Of a stretch of 64,000 nt of DNA, positions 26,135 to 40,097 are shown one piece after another. This stretch comes from Mya arenaria (taxonomy: Eukaryota; Mollusca; Bivalvia; Myida; Myidae), in assembly GCF_026914265.1 (NCBI RefSeq), contig NC_069124.1:17133088-17197087 (forward strand), in the 5' to 3' direction. A model generated the notes under the pieces. The model saw nothing but the letters and a program-made list of their open reading frames with translations, was not told where the DNA came from and searched no databases. Within the stretch, counting starts at the first letter, position 1. Every line of letters starts with the position of its first letter. The translations under genes were made by a program, and so were the position numbers.

Positions 26135-26967
26135 ATATTGGGAAAACTGTCATGTAGAAGACGGCTGGCTTGGAGGTAGTGGGGTTAGGGCTTGTGTCGA
26201 AAGTGAGGATTCATACCGTCATTTTGTAGTGCGTATGTTATATTTCCACGAGTGTTGTGTTATTTATAGCTTTTCCACATTTCTGTAATAATTCTAATAT
26301 AAACTCGGTTTAGTAGGTTAAACACATTTAAAAATGACCTTGACCAAGTGCATTAAAATTTGTGTGTATCCGGATCTGGGCAGTTCGATTTTTTATATGT
26401 AATGAGTCTTACCGTGAATGACACATTCCCTATGTTTACATTTTTGAGTGTTGTCTTTTTTATTTATAAAATCTTTAAATGCTCAATTTGAATGCAGGAT
26501 CGTGAGTAAAGCAGATGGTAAGAGTTGAAATATAACAGTAAATAATGTTGACAAATAGTTTTAATGATATAAATTGGTGTAAGGTTGTTCGTTTGGCCGT
26601 TTGTTCAGAAATTTGTTAAAGTTCACAACACTGAAGTTTTTAAACGTCAAATAGTTCATGATGTGCTCACATATGTTATAACAACAAGTTCACTTAAAAC
26701 AGTTGTCTAAAATAAGGTAAGAAACAATGCAGATCACAAGTGTAACCTAAACACTTCCAGAGCAATAACAAAGTTGACGATGGTGACGTTAATAACGTTG
26801 TTTAACTTTATGTTATAAAGAATCGGCTCAATTTAGGTTTTAAAGCTGTTTAGAGGCACTTTCCTGATTAATGGGAAACAAGACTGTTCATAGTGATTTC
26901 AAACCAAAGAGGAAGCTGTTAACGACCAAAGAAAAAAAAGCTACAGTTCACATCTTTCATATTACAT

Positions 26968-26983
26968 TATTATTATTATTTTC

Positions 26984-27049
<66 letters not shown>

Positions 27050-27066
27050 GTTATTATTATTATTAT

Positions 27067-27147
<81 letters not shown>

Positions 27148-27160
27148 AAGTAGTAGTAGT
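26968..27160. repeat. Compound trinucleotide microsatellite (TTA)n-(TAG)n
   Basis: A nearly pure ATT run switches at about 27066 to a nearly pure AGT run, about 190 bases in all. All long frames through it are homopolymeric artefacts. Confidence 0.98.
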
Positions 27161-27996
27161 ATAATTATTATTTGCATAACAATATTCCATGTCGTCACTT
27201 TTTTTGTGTAAACATTATCTTGATTACATTGATTCAGAAGATACTTCTATGATCATTTAAACCGGTCAAATCAAAATAATATATTAACGACATGAAGTGC
27301 TTTGTCTGTTTTGTTTAACTAATACTTTTGTTTCATGATAAAAAGAATAACCACCACTGATTTGCAATTTCAATTACATGGTACTCGATTGAGAAACATA
27401 GTATATCCGTCGAAAAAGTCGATGACCAAATGTTTTCTATACTACAGTCAAGTTGAGAACTACATGCATTTAAACTTTTCAGTTTTATTTGAAATCACTG
27501 TAATTAATGGACGCTAGATATTAGCCTATTTTTTATATTATATAATAGATACAAGGTCATAAATTCGCGTTAAAAAGGCGCCAAAATATCGTTTAAATGT
27601 TTGTATCTGTACCTTAACCATATGCTTTGTTTTGGTTTTGATCATTGAAAGCAATTGAGTTAAACATGATAATGCATTACAAATAAATAATATGATTTTG
27701 CACCTTAAAGTTGAAAAATATATCACTGTGCTCGCTCAGCCCATTCTTTATCATGCACTAATTCATCGCTCCATATCTCATACTGTATTCAGGTTGTCTA
27801 TTATAATGGGTCACTTTTGATGCCATTGTTTTAATAGGCCAAGACAATATAATGTATACGTTTTTCAGGCATATCATTTACCACATTTTAGCCTAAATGT
27901 TATAATTATGGGAACTACTTTTATGCGCAGTCACCCAAAGTCGCGTATGTGTTAATCCGATCTTGGTACTGTTCAGTTTAATTTCGTCCCGTCCAG

Positions 27997-28150
27997 GGGC
28001 CGTATTCAAAAAGCAACTTAGAATGAGCTTAAATTTAAGATTAGAAACTTAGTGTTTGGATTGGTCTGTATATTTAGCTGACCAATAGGCTGAATGGAAT
28101 CATGGACGCATGTCTAAGGATAAGGATAATATCAATATTGAATACTGGGC
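27997..28150. mobile_element. 154-bp PIF/Harbinger-type MITE
   Basis: Begins GGGCCGTATTCAA and ends with the inverted GAATACTGGGC, flanked by CAG on both sides (27994-27996, 28151-28153). These ends and the CAG duplication match the large Harbinger element at 39184-49246, so it is a plausible non-autonomous partner of it. No coding capacity. Confidence 0.7.
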
Positions 28151-29384
28151 CAGACGTCCAGTATTTGACTTAAAAACTCATCGTCTAATAATACTATTTT
28201 TAATATACTTTTTAAAAACGTGCATGTTTGGCTCAACAAACAGTACAAAAAAAGTACATATCTTACATTGAAACACAAATTAAAATGAGATGATAGGAAG
28301 CGAAAGCAGCGGTTCCTGCGTTATAAATCAATATTTCATTTGGCGTTTCTCTATATAAGTCGCTAAAGCTTTGTTGAGACCGGTTAAGGCTTACCTATAT
28401 ATTCAAAACGGTTCAATTACATACTATTATCATTATTCGCATGATGTTTAAAACTCGTCAAATTTATCAGTTTTATAAATTATGCTGATACAATTGCGAA
28501 TTTCCAGAAAAAAATATTAAATTATTAAGTTATATTGGTTCACCGTTCATCAGAAGTAATCTTTTTTTTCTTAATGATTTCAATAATTGTATACTGTGAA
28601 GAACGGCTATATCAAATAAATACCGTTAGCAAAGCGATTCAATGTCAATTGCAATATGAGAACATTGATTGTGGTCAATTACCACTAAAATTGTAATATG
28701 AAAAGTGTTATGACCTGAGTGTATTTATCAAAATTACTCGAGTCATACACAAACAAATATTATTGAGTCTGTGTAATGCACCTTTTCGAGGTTTTGCAAA
28801 ACACTGGTTGGGGGTCGGGGATGGTGTGTTTGTCTGGCACTCAGGGGATATTTAGACAAAATTATTGCAAGTTAGTGTTGTGTAATTTTCACCCCTAAAG
28901 TTCGTAAAAATTCACTGACGTATTGTCTTTTTGAGGAACTCAGTATACTTTAAGACTTTTAATATGCAACATGTATGTTTTATTTTAACGTAAAGACAAC
29001 AAATCTAGCAGAATGCATGCCAAATTCAAGTGATATTTATAAAACAAAATGAAAGAAATCGATTAAATGATAAAACAACGGTCGATCAACTCTGCCAAAA
29101 AATACAATGTCAATACTTCTTCCGGATAAACGTGGTTTGTTTTCATGTTCAGATGAAGTTATTAAGCAGAAAGGTCACCCATGGAATACTTTCCATCATC
29201 ATATGGATTTGTTACAACTTACCGTGAGTAGCATGGAACATATGACACGAAAGATTACTTGCAATACAAATTCGTTGCGTCCCGGTCATAAAAAGGGGTC
29301 AACAACAGGTTAGATCAAAGTCATTGCATTTTTTGCAAACGGAATGAGATTAGGAATTTCAAATATATTTACAATATGCGCACA
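28151..29384. other. Array spacer, 3' flank of paralog D
   Basis: From about 28540 on it matches 19670-20320 (3' flank of paralog C), including the AACGGCTATAT and TGCACCTTTTCGA blocks. No additional gene is recognised. Confidence 0.5.
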
Positions 29385-29437
29385 TTTATTCATAAGGTTA
29401 CTTTCTCAATGAAGCCAAATGTATGAATATGTGCACA

Positions 29438-32400
29438 TTACAAATCCAGTTTATAAACTCTGATTGCGTTTTCCCGAAATATCTTCAATCTGTCATTTGG
29501 GCCGAGTTTTGCCAGGAGTTTTTCTGTATTGGCCAGGTTTTCTTCATAGGTGACCCCAGCATTTTCGAAAACGGGCCAGTCTGATCCAAACACACATCTG
29601 TCTACTCCAAAAACCGAGAGAACGTGCTGTAAGAGACATTGAATAAAACAAGTGGCGTTCTCTCTATGCACACAATGTAGTTACATTATTCAACTGAAAT
29701 TAACAGTGGTCATTTACGCCATAAAATAATTTCTTAGTCAGGCAAAAGCATTTTGAAATCGTATAGCATAACAGTTATTTACGGCATGAAGATCAATGCA
29801 TATACATTTTAAACAATCTTACATCGATGAAAGGTTGATAGTCAATGGCCTTCCACGTGTCTTTCTTGTCCTCAGCAATCAATCCAGATCTGAAAGTTAG
29901 TGGTTCTTTCAATGTTCAAATATGAAGAATTATATGCATAGCAGTTGTACAAGGACTATACAGTCCAACGTTTGAACTACAAGTATGAGACTCATAGGTC
30001 GAAGGCAAACAGATACTCGACAAGATACAAAGGACCTTACGTGCGATAAGTTTAAAGTTAAAATATAACTAGTATTTGTTTACAATGATTTTGAAGAAAG
30101 TTATATCAACTAATGCTAAATAACACTCTTTGGCTCGATGATGTGCGAGTAGGTGGATTGGTAGCACTAACGACACTCACAAGGATCAAAGGAATAACTC
30201 CACATGAGGAGGGACACAAAACGTAACGTACGGTGACAAGTTGTTTACAACAATTGTTTTAGTCATAAGTTTAATTCATTTCTGTCTGACAAATTTTACA
30301 ACATCGACTTAAAATACTATGGATTTTAGTTTACATAACATTGTTCTTATTATTCAAAAGGAACGCCACTTTTGAATGTGGTGTAAAAAGGCGACTTTTT
30401 TTTTCCAAGAACATTGTGGCAAAGAGCAATAACATCCGTAATCTTGCCACAAAACTCGTGAAGTACATCAATACCGAACAGTCGAACTGAAAATGAGCAT
30501 ATATCGTCAAGAAAAAAACAACTTGCCGAATATTATGACCACGAAAATACTTCAAAGAGAGGTATTACTAAGACTGAGGAGAAAAGTCATACATTTTAAT
30601 AGACCCTATAATCAAAGACTGTATTGTTCGATATTTTTAAACCGAAATATCCAAGTGATTGTAGTATTGTTTGTCTATTCTACTATATTATTTTGCTTCC
30701 CCTAAATCATTGGGAACATATAGCCGCTGCTTCGACTGTGTTTCCGTACCTTCTTTCCACGATTCCTTTCGCGCTATTTCTACCATCAGCTTGTTCTTAA
30801 CTATTTGTATGACAAGCTTAACTCACAAGGTCAGTGATTTTTCTAAGATTTATGGCCCTTTTATTTTATTTTTTATGTATAAAATAGGTCTCATCCACAC
30901 CACTATTCGTGTCGGTGCAAATTATCTGCAACTGCCGGATTGAATCCACTGTTATTTTTAAGGTAGGTTTACGTACAAGAGGAGATGCGCACATTATCAG
31001 AACGTTTCGGTTCTCAAAGTTGTTGCCCTTTGAATTTCTATATGGTGTGTTACAGGTCCATTCGTGATAGAGATTTCTCACAGCAACTACCGGCTTGAAT
31101 TTAAGGAATTTCTATGGAAAGATTGGCTCACAAGAGAAGATGCCATATTGTCAGCACGATCCGTCTCGATGAGTATACATCATGATCCAACGATAACGAT
31201 TTTTGTCACAGCTAGTTTGAAATTGCAAATATATGTTTAACCCAAAACGTTATCTTAAGAAATCTTTAACTAAAATTCTTTATCTTACAATATAGGTTAA
31301 ATTTGGACGGATAATTCTTGAAATGACGGCCAGATATAAGCCATTAAACTTAATTATCAAACTTAGAAAATGCAAGTGTTACTACAGCTTACATTTTGCA
31401 GAAAACATTTGGGTATTTGGCAATCTGTTCCATGTCATCCCACCAGCCCGTCGTCCTACCCTCTGAAAAGTTTGGTTCGGCAATGTGGTTTAAAATGAAT
31501 CGGAGGCTGCAAAACAAGTGAAGTTTTTTTTCTATCTATATAATCACGATTCAAGAGTGAATGTATTTAAGCATAGTGATGACCATGTATTTTAAATTCA
31601 ATTTTAAGCCATATGATCAAAGCAAATTTTTACCTTGGATGTTTTGCGACTACGGTGGAGATCAATGGAAGGTTTTCGTGCCTAAAGAAAGAAGCGACGG
31701 TGAACATTTCCATTTCTATATAAAAGTGTTCTTACAGAACTATCAATATCACAATAGCTTCTACACGTATTAATTGAAACCAAAAGAACATATCAAGTTA
31801 CTCCCACATGTGTCAACTGAGCCCACAAGATCATATCAAGTTACTCCTACATGTGTCAACTGAGACCACAAGGTCATGTCAAGTTACTCCTACATGTGTC
31901 AACTGAGACCACAAGGTCATGTCAAGTTACTCATACAGGTGTTATTTGAGCCCACAACCCACGTCAAGTTACTTCTACATGTGTCAGTTATTCCAACAAG
32001 TCATGTCAAATAACTCAAACACGTATCATTTGAGACCACAAGGTTATATCAAGTTACTCCTATATGTGTCAACAGAGTCCACAAGATCATGTCAAGTTAC
32101 TTCTACATTTGTAAACAGAGTCCACAATGTCATGTCAAGTTACTTCTACATGTGTCAATTGAGCCCACAAGGTCAGTTCAAGTAACTCCTACATGTATCA
32201 ATAGAGCCCACAAGGCCATGTCAAGTTACTCCTACATGTGTGAATTGAAACCACAAGCTCATATAATTTTCTCCTACATATGTCAATTGAAAGTACGAGT
32301 CATGTATAATAGATCCTACATGTGTCAACGTAGACCACAGGGTCATGTTGTCACATTACTCCTAAATGTGTCAAGGCAGTGTGCAGTACATCTTACATGT

Positions 32401-35170
32401 GTCAGTTTATTCAACAAGGCAATATCCGGTAGCTTGGCCATGTTGTTTCAATTGACACATGTAGTTCATGAGCGCAGTTACTCGTGATTGAAAATATATA
32501 ACATTGCTAATGCGCTTTTGAATACTCTTAATAACTCAGGTTGTATATGCCGTACAAAACTAAAAGATGTTAAACAAAATTAAAAAATAGATTCAATAAA
32601 ACAATAAAGAACATGACCGAAGCAACAAAATGTAGCACACAGGACAGAAAGCACCTTTAAAACAACAGTGTTATATTTGTTTTCAAAAAATAAAGTGTCC
32701 TTGCTGTTGTTCCCACATGTTATTAAGATACCATATATGCATATATGCATATAGTTACCTTATAGCCAGGTCAAATGTGAGGTCATGTTTAGCCAGGGTA
32801 TCGAGTCCTCTGTTGACGTCATCTCGCGTCAACCAATCGTCTGCCTCGAAATTTAGGAGATGTCTTGCCCCTTTTAAACAACCCTTTGCCTTGAGCGAAG
32901 TGATAACCGAATCCAGCTGTAATACGTGAATGAATTTAGTACCAGTGCATATAGCTACATGTGAGTGGCTTTTCTGCAGTTGACAGCACCGGCCAAGCAT
33001 AATTTGGAGATACAACGGCAATAAATGGAAATTATATTATTTTTTTGCGTAAGGGTTTGGTATACGATAGCAGGGGATTTTCACAAATAAAACTAAAATG
33101 ATTAACAAGGGTTTATGTCACTGCAATTCAATTTAAATCTAATCTTCGCGTTCAGATGTCGTGACCATGACACTATTGTATCCATTTGTCATTTTAGTGT
33201 ATATGATACGCTATAAACAAAGTGCGATGTTTACCAAATACGTACATCTGGACTGGTCAGGTCGAGTCCAGCCACAATGCCCACAACGACCGGGTGAATC
33301 GAGACCATGTCCATCATCCATTCTGCTTCCGCTATGCCCCCAAAGCTCGCATTCAAACACTGCACGAAGACCGCGTGTTTAACGGGCGTATTTTTTATAT
33401 TTCTCTCAAGGCCACATGGCCAGTAGTCCTTGTAGATCTGCATGTCCGGCGTTGGCCAAGGATATTTGAACTCCTCCAAGGCCCAATTATCTGAATAACA
33501 TAGATTGATGAAAACAAACAACAATTTTAATGCATTGTGTTGTTTAGGGGTCTTCCACAGTGCAAAAAACGATTGGGGAAGACAAAACAAATTAAATAGT
33601 TCATGTTTATTAACCTCAATTAATTTATTTATTTTGACAAAACAAATCTTTTTCGGGAGTAAAACATACATACCTTGCGGCATGTTTTGGGGTAGTAAGA
33701 AATTGACCGAATTTAACGAAACAAGATTTTATCATATTTTGGATCAAAAAGCAATTTTTTTTTGGAAAAGACTGTCGACAATATAACTTTGTCTTTGTAA
33801 TAAAATGTCTTGAGAGTTCTTGATGCTATCTTTTCAAATAAGAAAGATATTTATCACAATAATGATAAATAGTATATTATGTTCATTCCAGGTTACAAAA
33901 ATAAAATAGATTTCTTTAAATAGCTGCAATCAACACAAAGTTATAAGACATTGTTGATTGGGTAGAGCTGACCATTTTGACCATTTTGCCACAAAAATAT
34001 AATGATTCTGTAAAAAACATTTGCGGTAAAATGCAAATGCTTTTTGATTGAAAATCTGATAAATTTATCTTTCGCAAAATTTCCTCATCTATTTACAGCT
34101 TCACATGTTGCAACCGATATATGTATTATGCTTGCTTATTAATGAACCTCAAAACTAAATAAGTTTTTAAACATTTTCTTTTGTTTTTGTACTTCAAATG
34201 ACTTCTGAATATGGAAGGCCCTTAACTAAATTTAACGTAATTGTCAATAAACAAAAATATATTGTGTGTGCAAAGATAAAAAATATTAACAATAGTTCGG
34301 AGCATACTTAACTGTGGAAATTTTGGCCACGTAGTTATTAATATAATTGAATTTGATGTTTTAAATAATAAAATCAAATGAGTTAAACATAAATATGCAT
34401 TGAAATAAAAAATGCATATATACTGTGGCCCCTGAACTTAATCTTAGGTAACAGATATATTTTTCCTTAGATAGAACAAAGCTTCATACATACAAATACA
34501 TAAATATAATCATAAGCGAATTTGAATCTATTCATATACACATGGAACATGATTATATGATTAAATATAATGAGAATACAATAGAAATGAAACTTCAATG
34601 TCTATAAGTACATGCATACTTGTATGTTGAAGATTTTATGACGAAACTATAGAAAGTTTAAAGAAAAAGGATTGTGCTGCTTAACTCGTGCTGATAAGTG
34701 AGTGCAATCAATATTTAATATAGAATTACACAAATGCATATAATCAGTTCACCATTCAGAAAACAATAACTGTTTTCAAGGCCGATAACCTAATGCCTAA
34801 TTGAGCCGAAAGTAGTAAGACATCGATATGGAAATCATAATATAAATTCAATAAAGTATTAAGTAGTACCCTTCTGATTAAATTAGCATAAACATGTTCA
34901 GTGCAATTTAACTGTTGTCTAATTAAAGATAAAAAGCGATAGAAGAAAAGGTATCGTCCAACATTTGCTATATCCAGGTCATACAATAGCTAAACTAGGT
35001 CGAATCAATATTCTAGCATTCGTTAAGTGTTAATAGTTAAGTGTCAGTCTAAATGGACAAACTTAAGGCATATTCAATACATCATCCGTATATACTGAAT
35101 ATAAAAAATCATATGCTATGTTATTGCAATTGTTATATTACTTACAAAAATGGCAATCCACATACTCCAT
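29438..35170 (-). CDS. Amidohydro_2-type hydrolase, paralog D (intact frame, altered HxH)
   Basis: Exons: 35146-35170, 33246-33490, 32759-32916, 31634-31681, 31393-31506, 29823-29889, 29438-29626. All have GT/AG borders, with phases and the 281-residue length the same as in A and C. Exon 1 ends CATTTTT and exon 2 begins ATAATTGG, so the motif reads DCHFYNW instead of DCHFHVW. The second His of HxH is thus Tyr and the next Val is Asn. FGSDWP in exon 7 is kept. In this fold the HxH residues bind the metal or activate water, so D may be catalytically altered or inactive. AATAAA lies at 29385-29390. Its 5' flank is interrupted by a 1.9-kb inverted-repeat element at 35953. Confidence 0.8.
31785..32400. 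repeat. 43-bp minisatellite in intron 3 of paralog D
   Basis: About fourteen imperfect 43-base units between exons 4 and 3, same family as the other copies. Several adjacent units here are nearly identical. Confidence 0.9.
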
Positions 35171-35952
35171 TGCTGTTAATGCAGGACAAGTTGTTCGTAT
35201 AAACGAAGAGCCGTGTCTCCATAGATAACGTTTAATAACACCTGGATTAAGTGCATGTTTCGCAAGTCTAGTTTAGTTTTTACAAAGATAAAGTTCCCCT
35301 TGACAAGGCGTAGTCTTTGCAAAGATAACACGGAACTATTTACATAATTAAGCCACACCAAACAGAACAGCTTACGATTTTCATTATTAAACCATTTTCC
35401 CCATATAGGTCACATACTCCTACCAACCCAAAATAGGTCACAATACTGGAAAATTCGTTAACTCGTTTAAACCACTTGCATAGTTGGCCAAAAGTTCCAT
35501 AAATATCGACACAAAAACGTTTTCTGGCTGCTTCTGGTACTCACTCCCGTAAAGTAGGCGGAGTACCACCCCGTAGGTGTTGCCGGGGACACAGTCATAG
35601 ACCTACCGCCCAATATAGGTCACCATACTGGAAAAACTATTTTGTAGTAGACTGCCGGCTTGGAGGTACTGAAAATTTGAAACCGTCATTTTGCAGTGGG
35701 TATGTTATATTTCCACGAGTATCGTGTTATTCCTCGTATTTCTGTATTTCTGTAATAATGTTATATCATGATTTGCAAATACTTCACATATTTTATCTTT
35801 TATTCAACAATAACCTACAAGGCCTTTCAAATAAACAACATCTTTACTTACTAAGTCCGGTTTAGTAGGTTAAACCCATGTAAAGATGACCTTGACAAGT
35901 TCATTAATTTGTGTGCATCCTGAACTGTGCAGTTCGATTTTTTTATATGTAA

Positions 35953-37878
35953 GGCCACTACTTTTATATAAATTGGTTTACAAAACCGGCGGGTCTAATT
36001 TTCCGAAAAGTACAAAAAAAAATAAAAAAATGAATTTCACTATTTTTTCAAAATTATTTTCCCGACCGTATTGATTTTGGTGCGAAACGAAAGAAAAACG
36101 CACAGATAAGAGTACGAATGCAGTAGATCTCGACTGGTTTGTTGTTCCGTGGCCGTATTTGCCAATTTATAGTGATAGCATGTGAGCCAGTCAACTGTTA
36201 TGGCAGCGCTGATGGCAATGGCGGAATTGACGACAGCAGTCATTCTTTGTATGAAATAATTAATTAAAATATGCAGGAGTTGTTAAAATAACAATAGCAA
36301 TAAACATTGGCAAATTTAACAGCCGACACAAACAATTACTGTCACGTGATTGTTGTTATTCCCCGCCAATTTAGGTCATGGAAATATTGTTGTTTATAGA
36401 TAAAATATAAAATTGTCAGCGGCTGCCATCGAATTAGTAGACACAAATATCTGTAAATTATGTGTGAGAAAAACATTTTATAACATTTTATGGTTAAATA
36501 TCAAATAACAGTGCACTAAGTGTGAGTGGTGAAATCGAAAGTAAAATTTCAAAGTTTACACCGGTGACCTAGTTTCACAAGTTCGGTCGATGGTGTTTAT
36601 GGATTTGAAATCACAAAAATGGTTTGGAAATACTTGTTATTGAGTCAATGTTAAGCTTGTGTTTATTCTAGATTACATGTTTATTCATGTTTGGGTTAAT
36701 AGTAGAGTAAAAACAATGAAAGAGTTGAACACATGTCTCAATGACATTTTAATACTAATGTCATGAGTTGTGTGCAAAACATTTAGATAAAATAACACGG
36801 AAAACTATTTTGAATAAGTCCATTTCAATTTGTAATGAACTTGATATTTCTCTATAAATGAGATTTGTTGTTGTAACCAAGGAATACTCTTTAAAATGAA
36901 AAATAAACAAGCATGAAGTATAGATGCTCTGTGAACTCGTGTATACACAAAATGGCGGAGTTGGAAGAAGATGAAAATATCCGATACATAATTATGGATT
37001 TCTCTGTTACTATCATTGGTACATAAAGTTAAGTCACATGCTAGATTTATTATTTTGTTATGTGATTTTTATGTACTGATGTGGTAATTTGCTGCAAGAT
37101 TTGAATTTGAAATGGATTTGGTGAACATCCCATGGTAAATATCCCGGTCCGAAAATATCCGAACTTAGCATGGATCGAGTTACACACAACTAGGACCCAC
37201 CATGGTAAAGGTTATTAAAACTCAAATCTAGGTCTAGTTTGGTTTTTAGTTTTTCAGGAATTGCTTTCACAAAGTTAAAGCTCAAATGTCTTCATAAAAT
37301 GTTACTTCCTTATTTACAAAATTGGTAATTATTTCACTTTATTGGCATTTTCCAATATTGAAATAACTGAAACAATGTTTAGAAAATAGTATGTATTGTT
37401 TAAATACAGTGCAATTTTTTGTATTTTAATGCGTAAAATTGCCTTCTCTTTTCTTTCAATTTAATATTGTTCAATTTAGTGTTCTGCATTCACTTTTGCT
37501 TTATCATACCCTTGAAGCTTAACAAATGTCTTGCTGAGTGATATTCAATGTATCTTTGATAAAAAGTGTAGTTTATACATGTAAACATGTTTTATAGTCA
37601 ATTTCATTGATGTTTTATATGCACAGTATGTAAGATTTAAACTGTGTGTTTAATTAGAACTTTGAAACTTTGAGTGTATTAAAACATGCATTAATAGCAG
37701 TTTAAAAAGTCATGTAAATGTTATAAATTTTCAATGTTTTTATGTTGTTCTCTGATTTTTACCCTTCAAGAGTATGTTTTGTGACTTTTTTCCTTTTTTT
37801 TTTTTTTTTTTTTTCGACCGCCCGATGGACATTTTTCCCAAAAATTCTTGTAAACCAAAAAATAAAAAAGGAGTGGCC
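35953..37878. mobile_element. 1.9-kb non-autonomous DNA transposon with TAA target duplication
   Basis: It starts GGCCACTACTTTT and ends with the inverted AAAAGGAGTGGCC. The inverted similarity extends about 45 bases inward, through a shared TTGGTTTACAA word. TAA flanks both sides (35950-35952, 37879-37881). Unit C at about 26400 has the uninterrupted site (TATATGTAATGAGTC). No transposase is seen. A short frame at about 36951, MAELEEDENIRYIIMDF, starts in a good ATG context and runs to a possible donor, so it may be a captured exon. A three-base TAA duplication fits PIF/Harbinger-type elements. Confidence 0.8.
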
Positions 37879-38163
37879 TAATGAGTCTTACCGTGAATGA
37901 CACATTCCCTATGTTTACATTTTTAGTGTGGTCTGATTTATTTCTAAAAGCTTTAAACTCTCAATTTAAATGAGGGATCGTGAGTAAAGCATATGGTTAG
38001 AGCATAATATAGTTCTAATTAGTTGATATATAACAGTGAACAATGTTGACAAATAATGTTGCAATGATGTAAAATTGGTGTACGTCTGTTCGTTTGGTCG
38101 TTATGTGTTAATGTTCACCGTTTTATAGTTTTATTGTATTTGAGCGTAATACAATTAACAAAG

Positions 38164-39183
38164 ACACAGAGGTGAGGGATCTGACTTACTATCCATGTTT
38201 CTGGAAAGCTGATCTGTGGTTGTATTCTCTTTTGATTCCTGGTTCTGTATGTTATACCTGCATCTGCGGGTCTTCCGGGTATCCAGCCAAGGGTCCGCCA
38301 ACCGCCAATCGGAGCTCACCTTTCAGGGTTACATTGTGATCACATGTGATTACAGCACAACCCCTATTTTGTTAATTAGCCCCTCCTATACCGAAATGAC
38401 GTTGTGACCAAACCTCAACACCCTTAACCCAGGCAAATCCAATGAGGCCAAAAGGGACTCAAAACAGGGGCAACTTCCAAGACATCCCCATAATGCAACA
38501 AAATTAAGACAAGTGAAAAAGATCCAAATTATTACTTTAAGACTATACTTGACCATGATAAATAAAAAAGGGCTATATCCTAAACAAGGCAGATAAGTGA
38601 AAAAATGCAGAAACTACCCTTTAAACATCTTGGTGTTATCTCAACAACTAGATCAAGAAAAAAACTACCCGTCCAACATCCGTGTGATGTCTTATAAAGT
38701 AGGTCGAGAGACAAGGGGAGAGTAACCGGAAACTACATGTTAAGCGTGTGGGTGAAGTTATTCACCTCTGTGTTAACCAATTCACAGGTCCCCCCTAAAT
38801 TTTACCATAACCCTACCTCTGACGCCAAGTCCTCTGGGTAAACAATCCCTCCCTGGCGAGAAAGAAAATGAAGAGCATCAACTCCATATCCAAAAGAATA
38901 AGGCCATCAAGAGATACTCTCTTAAGTCTGCATGTCAGACTCCGATCGAAGGATGCTTCCATCCGAAATGGGAAACTACACTTGACTCTGCTATTAGGGT
39001 CTTTGAACCACGCACTCCTGGAACGGCCACCACTGATTACTATCGAGAATTAAAGAGCATTTGAGAAAAAAACCCAGGACTATGGCAACCAATTCACCAA
39101 CACAAGAGCAAGCACCCCCTCTCGATAGCCGGATTGATAGAGCCCCACCAGTTCACAGGACTGCAGAGTGCAGCAGAGCCCAG
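38164..39183. mobile_element. LTR-retroelement fossil, part left of the Harbinger insertion
   Basis: This stretch is neither array spacer nor Harbinger sequence. It was contiguous with 49250 onward before the Harbinger element inserted. A block of about 610 bases is bounded by inverted 12-base words (38164-38175 and 38762-38773), which could mark an LTR with TGA...TCA ends. The remainder to 39183 is GC-richer. It is a broken relic with no usable coding gene. Assignment to the same element as 49247-52224 rests on contiguity. Confidence 0.45.
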
Positions 39184-39565
39184 GGGCCGTATTCAATATA
39201 CATCTTAAAATTAAAATCAAACTTAAATCTATTTTTTTTCTTAAAAAACTAGATTTTTCTAATTAGATTGTTCTTAGATCTTAGATCGAAGATTAGTGTT
39301 ATTCAATATTGATATTATAGTAAGATTTCTTTTAAGATCACTCTTAAAATATAAGGAAGCACCTTGGTAGCCTTACTCTAAGTCTTAAAAGTTAGATTGC
39401 GATAAAAACAGATAAAAACACACAAACACATACGAAAACTGACGCTGAATATTCTTATTTTGAAGTCTTTTATAAAGTAAGTATCCGAATTTCATTGTAT
39501 TTCTTCTTAATTCAGTTTTTCCGTTTACCGCTCTCGTTTATTGATTTCTCACATTCGGTGAGTTG

Positions 39566-40054
39566 CAAACTCCGCGCAGTGTTACTTCCCTTGCAGTACA
39601 GTAATCACTGCCTTCACAAATATCACGTGATGATAGAAACGGCACGTGATTGCAATTTACAAAATGGACGGAACACCTTTAAAAGAAATTCCAGCAACAT
39701 GTTTCATTTGTTTAGAAAATAAACGATTTTATTCCATAAAAGGAAAAAATGCAAAACGTTCAATACATGTCTGAATAGCTAACAACACATCCATGTTGAT
39801 ATTGTAATTTGTAAATCCTACTTTCAATTTGAAAAAAGACCGAACATTTCCGAATGTTTTTTTTAATTGTTATTTTTTTATAAAACATATTATGCCTATC
39901 AACTGGCGTAAAGTAATTATTTAAGAAAGGATATAAGAATAAATATATATGATTAAAAAAAATGCCATTAAAAATTTTCATCCAATTTTGGATGAAAATC
40001 TTGTGGTGGCAGTGATTACTGTACTGCAAGGGAAGTAACACTGCGCGGAGTTTG
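39566..40054. mobile_element. 489-bp MITE with 9-bp target duplication (MULE-like), nested in Harbinger
   Basis: The inverted ends begin CAAACTCCGCGCAGTGTTAC and extend about 46 bases on each side. They are flanked by the 9-base GGTGAGTTG at 39557-39565 and 40055-40063. No coding capacity. Nine-base duplications are typical of Mutator-like elements. Confidence 0.85.
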
Positions 40055-40097
40055 GGTGAGTTGCACTACCAAAACAAAATGGCGTCTAGAAAGGAAC

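Noticed and set aside
26957-27198. Poly-Leu/Val/Thr/Asn frames
   Set aside because: Pure translation of a trinucleotide microsatellite.
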